A stretch of DNA of 15,572 nt, taken from NCBI GenBank assembly GCA_964415065.1, contig CAYPYX010000053.1, positions 1 to 15,572 on the forward strand. The letters are read 5' to 3'. The stretch is from VMCP01 sp964415065. GTDB lineage: Bacteria; Bacteroidota; Bacteroidia; NS11-12g; UBA955. Below are positions 13,032 to 15,572 of this stretch, in pieces. The position numbers and the translations under genes are program-made. Each line of letters begins with the position of its first letter. The first letter of the stretch is position 1. The notes beneath the pieces were generated by a model. It saw nothing but the letters and a program-made list of their open reading frames with translations. It made no database searches and was not told the origin of the DNA.

Positions 13032-15239
13032 TTAACCTATAATTCCATTCAGCGTTGCTGATGGGCGCATGGCGCGACTCGCTTTTTCGTCGTTCATGAA
13101 ATAATATCCCCCGATATCTACCTTATTACCTTGAACCGCATTGAGTTCAGACACAATGGTCGATTCATTTTCAGTCAAACTAGCAGCAATGGGGGTGAAT
13201 TGACTCGCCAATTCCGAATCTTCGGTTTGTTTCGCCAATTCCTGCGCCCAATACAGAGCTAAATAGAAATGTGACCCGCGGTTATCAATTCCTCCAATCT
13301 TACGCGTTGGGCTCTTATCTTCGTTTAAGAACGTTGCAGTTGCTGCATCGAGTGTTTTAGATAAAACAGCCGCTTTTGAGTTATTGAACTTGTCAGCGAA
13401 ATGTTCCAAACTTACGGCTAATGCTAGGAATTCGCCTAAGCTATCCCAACGCAAATAGTTTTCTTCTATAAATTGTTCTACGTGTTTTGGAGCTGATCCA
13501 CCCGCACCGGTTTCAAACAATCCCCCGCCATCCATCAAAGGAACAATCGACAACATTTTTGCTGAAGTACCCAATTCTAAAATGGGGAAAAGGTCAGTTA
13601 AGTAATCGCGCAACACATTGCCTGTAACCGATATGGTGTCTAAACCTTTAACCATTCGTTCAAAACTATACGTGGTGGCTTCGGAAGGAGAAAGGATCAA
13701 GATTTCAAGACCTTCGGGATTAAATTCGGGTAAATACGCATTTACCTTTTTGATCAATTCGCGGTCGTGGGCACGGTTAGTATCCAACCAGAAAACAGCA
13801 GGAGTTTGAGTAGCACGCGCACGTTTAACGGCCAATCCTACCCAATCTTTAATCGGTGCGTCTTTAACTTGGCACATTCTGAAAATATCGCCTTTTTCAA
13901 CCGATTGTTCCATAACTGTTTCTCCATTGATAACGACTTCAACTTTACCTGAATCAGCAATTTGGAAGGTTTTATCGTGGGATCCGTATTCTTCGGCTTT
14001 TTGAGCCATAAGTCCTACGTTGCTCACACTTCCAATGGTGCTAGGGTTCAATGCCCCGTGTTTTTTATGAAATTCAATGGTAGCGTGATAGACTCCACTG
14101 TAAGAACGATCTGGAATCACGGCTTTCGTATCTTGAGCTTTGCCTTCTTTATTCCACATGCGCCCTGAGGTTCTGATCATTGCTGGCATGGAAGCATCGA
14201 TAATTACGTCGCTGGGGACGTGCAAATTGGTGATTCCTTTATCGGAGTTTACCATGGCTAAAGCTGGGCCTTCATTTATAGCACGGTCAAATGCGGCAAG
14301 TATTTCCGATTTTTGGGGATCGGGGAGCGTGTTTACTTTATTCAATACATCACCCAAACCGTTATTAGGATCGATATTTAGGGATGCAAATTCGGCAGCA
14401 TATTGATTGAAAACGTCTTTAAAAAACACTTCCACAAAAGCACCGAAAAGTATGGGGTCGCTCACCTTCATCATGGTTGCTTTCAAGTGAACAGAGAACA
14501 ATACGTTCTTGGATTTCGCATCTTCTATTTGTTCTTGAATGAAGGATTTTAATTTATTGAGGGATAGGGCAGCAGAGTCAATTATTTCGCCTGCTTTTAA
14601 TTTTAAACCCGATTTAAGTGTTGTTTTTTCGCCTGATGCGCTGGTGAAAACGATATCAGCAGAACATTCTTGGTTTAAAGTGATGCTTTTTTCGGTGCCA
14701 TAAAAGTCACCATCAGTCATGCTTGCAACATGTGATGCGCTATCAGCAGACCATGCACCCATGGAATGTGGGTGTTTCTGTGCGTAATTTTTTACAGATT
14801 TGGGAGCTCGACGGTCGCTATTTCCTTCGCGAAGGACAGGGTTAACGGCAGAACCTTTGATTTTGTCGTAGCGTTGTTTGATGTCCTTTTCTTGGTCGTT
14901 TTTAGGTTCCGAGGGATAGCTTGGAACTGCAAAACCAGCAGCTTGTAATTCAGCGATTGCAGCGTGCAACTGGGGCATAGAAGCGCTGATATTGGGGAGT
15001 TTAATGATATTGGCTTCGGGAGTTTTCGCAAGTTCACCTAACATATTGAGGTCATCGCTAATTCTTTGTTCTTCAGATAGAAAATCGGGAAAATTAGCGA
15101 GGATACGTCCTGCCAAAGAAATGTCTTTGGTTTCGACTTGAATTTTCGCTTTTTCGGTGAAGAATTTAACGATTGGCAAAAGGCTATAAGTGGCTAATGC
15201 TGGGGCCTCATCGGTTTTGGTGTACAATATCTTCTGCAT
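13032..15239 (-). CDS. icd: Monomeric NADP-dependent isocitrate dehydrogenase
   Basis: The 735-residue protein is a full-length monomeric isocitrate dehydrogenase (EC 1.1.1.42), converting isocitrate and NADP to 2-oxoglutarate, CO2 and NADPH in the TCA cycle. Family hallmarks run throughout: ILYTKTDEAPALATYSLLPI at the N-terminus, NPVLREGNSDRRAP with the substrate-binding Ser/Arg loop, HLKATMMKVSDPI with the catalytic Lys, DASMPAMIRTSGRMW, IPDRSYSGVYH, VFWLDTNRAHDREL, SITGNVLRDYL-like SVTGNVLRDYLTDLFPILELG, PLMDGGGLFETGAGGSAPKH and NRGSHFYLALYWAQ. I start at 15239 (MQKILYTKTDEA) instead of 15266: family members begin there, and a perfect -7 box lies at 15256-15263 inside the longer version. 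Length matches the usual 735-745 residues. It stands alone, with its own promoter and terminator. I see no truncation or altered key residue. Confidence 0.97.
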   Translation of the reverse strand: MQKILYTKTDEAPALATYSLLPIVKFFTEKAKIQVETKDISLAGRILANFPDFLSEEQRISDDLNMLGELAKTPEANIIKLPNISASMPQLHAAIAELQAAGFAVPSYPSEPKNDQEKDIKQRYDKIKGSAVNPVLREGNSDRRAPKSVKNYAQKHPHSMGAWSADSASHVASMTDGDFYGTEKSITLNQECSADIVFTSASGEKTTLKSGLKLKAGEIIDSAALSLNKLKSFIQEQIEDAKSKNVLFSVHLKATMMKVSDPILFGAFVEVFFKDVFNQYAAEFASLNIDPNNGLGDVLNKVNTLPDPQKSEILAAFDRAINEGPALAMVNSDKGITNLHVPSDVIIDASMPAMIRTSGRMWNKEGKAQDTKAVIPDRSYSGVYHATIEFHKKHGALNPSTIGSVSNVGLMAQKAEEYGSHDKTFQIADSGKVEVVINGETVMEQSVEKGDIFRMCQVKDAPIKDWVGLAVKRARATQTPAVFWLDTNRAHDRELIKKVNAYLPEFNPEGLEILILSPSEATTYSFERMVKGLDTISVTGNVLRDYLTDLFPILELGTSAKMLSIVPLMDGGGLFETGAGGSAPKHVEQFIEENYLRWDSLGEFLALAVSLEHFADKFNNSKAAVLSKTLDAATATFLNEDKSPTRKIGGIDNRGSHFYLALYWAQELAKQTEDSELASQFTPIAASLTENESTIVSELNAVQGNKVDIGGYYFMNDEKASRAMRPSATLNGIIG

Positions 15240-15255
15240 GTTTTTGGGTAAAGTG

Positions 15256-15263
15256 CAAAGATA
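15256..15263 (-). promoter_or_regulatory. -7 box for isocitrate dehydrogenase
   Basis: On the - strand this reads TATCTTTG, an exact TAnnTTTG match, ending 16 bases before the ATG at 15239. Transcription would start a few bases before the ATG, giving a very short leader. The nearest TTTG upstream is 14 bases away, not 19, so the -33 element is unclear. Its place supports the 15239 start. Confidence 0.5.
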
Positions 15264-15281
15264 CAAAATCGGAGGGTCAAA

Positions 15282-15360
15282 AAAAAGGCGAGCGCGAGCG
15301 GGAGTTGGGGGTGTTTCGTTAAAAAGGCGAGAGCCAGCGGGTGCTGAGGGGTTTTGTTTG
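15282..15360. repeat. Two-copy 39-bp G-rich direct repeat upstream of icd
   Basis: AAAAAGGCGAG starts at 15282 and again at 15321, each followed by a related GC-rich stretch (AGCGGG, then a GGGG run, then TGTTT or TTTTG), giving an imperfect 39-base period. It is strikingly G-rich on the + strand against the AT-rich surroundings. No gene is seen in 15264-15441; this repeat is the only structure apparent there. Confidence 0.55.
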
Positions 15361-15441
15361 GAATGGGAGAGTGTTTACGCTAAAAAAAGGACGAGTTTTA
15401 AGTAATACTAGTAGGATAAGTGTAGAATCATCATTCCTGCT

Positions 15442-15513
15442 TACAAAAATAGTATTATATCGTAAGTAGTACATACAAAAATGATATGAAATTGTAAGTA
15501 ATAACTACAAAAA
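15442..15513. repeat. 32-bp tandem repeats upstream of the second ATPase-like frame
   Basis: TACAAAAA recurs at 15442, 15474 and 15506, exactly 32 bases apart; the third copy is cut short by the reading frame. Within each unit, GTAAGTA recurs at 15462 and 15494. Dyads of the form GTAnGTAnTACnTAC span 15462-15476 and, less perfectly, 15494-15508. Period and placement match the array before the ATPase at 9948, although the bases differ. Confidence 0.7.
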
Positions 15514-15514
15514 A

Positions 15515-15572
15515 ATGGTCCATGTTGCTGATCAGCCCAAGCTAGTGGTGATTGATGAAATCCAAAAAGTTC
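15515..15572 (+). pseudogene. AAA_14/DUF4143-type ATPase, starts at Walker B (continues past window)
   Basis: From ATG 15515 the frame reads MVHVADQPKLVVIDEIQKV and runs off the window end. LVVIDEIQKV is the Walker B block of AAA_14/DUF4143 ATPases (compare LIIFDEIQ in the 9948 gene). In intact members Walker A lies about 63 residues before Walker B, but here an in-frame TGA at 15482-15484 and tandem repeats lie directly upstream, and no GxRQxGKT sequence is found in any frame nearby. The gene has therefore lost its first ~75 codons, or it starts unusually late. I call it a truncated copy. Only 19 codons are visible, so its downstream state is unknown. Confidence 0.6.

Noticed and set aside
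15282..15375. G-quadruplex upstream of icd
   Set aside because: The GGG runs are too far apart for a canonical four-tract quadruplex.

Overview
The window looks like chromosomal DNA from a member of the Bacteroidota, probably near Flavobacteriia. The evidence is AT-rich composition, signal peptides ending in AQ, several matches to the Bacteroidota -7 promoter box (TAnnTTTG), a monomeric NADP isocitrate dehydrogenase, and conserved unknown families I associate with this phylum (DUF6175 and a small family often labelled 'glyoxalase' in flavobacteria). No rRNA, tRNA, CRISPR array, insertion sequence or integrase is visible.

Layout. (1) Positions 1-1223 (+): the end of a polysaccharide or LPS glycosyltransferase cluster, two family 2 enzymes overlapping by 4 bases and closed by a clear terminator. 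(2) 1403-1960 (+): a GNAT acetyltransferase, convergent with (3) 2066-2707 (-), an exported DUF1287 protein with NlpC/P60-like Cys-His-His residues. (4) 2833-8792 (-): seven genes, most with signal peptides. The first four (8792 down to 5607) are packed with gaps of 1, 4 and 19 bases and include DUF6175. Three of the seven proteins (8328-8792, 5607-6323, 2833-4296) carry what looks like the same small LPP20/FlgT-N-like domain. This looks like an undescribed Bacteroidota envelope or periplasmic system. (5) 9015-9389 (+): an XRE-type regulator divergent from that operon. The gap holds back-to-back -7 boxes sharing one TA and an ACAA-N7-TTGT dyad, suggesting that the regulator controls both itself and the operon. 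(6) 9390-9947: about 560 bases without a gene, with a perfect 24-bp hairpin and a set of 32-bp tandem repeats. (7) 9948-11249 (+): an AAA_14/DUF4143 ATPase. (8) 11299-11679 (-): a conserved small protein of unknown function. (9) 11822-12721 (+): a histone-deacetylase-like hydrolase, followed by a 24-bp minisatellite. (10) 13032-15239 (-): monomeric isocitrate dehydrogenase with its own terminator and -7 box. (11) 15442-15572 (+): a second 32-bp-period repeat set leading directly into a second DUF4143-type ATPase reading frame that starts at Walker B and lacks Walker A.

The two most interesting items are the secreted DUF6175 gene cluster with its apparent XRE switch, and the recurrence of exactly 32-bp-spaced dyad repeats in front of two ATPase genes of the same family, one intact and one apparently decapitated. 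All family assignments come from reading the sequence and from memory; no search was run.
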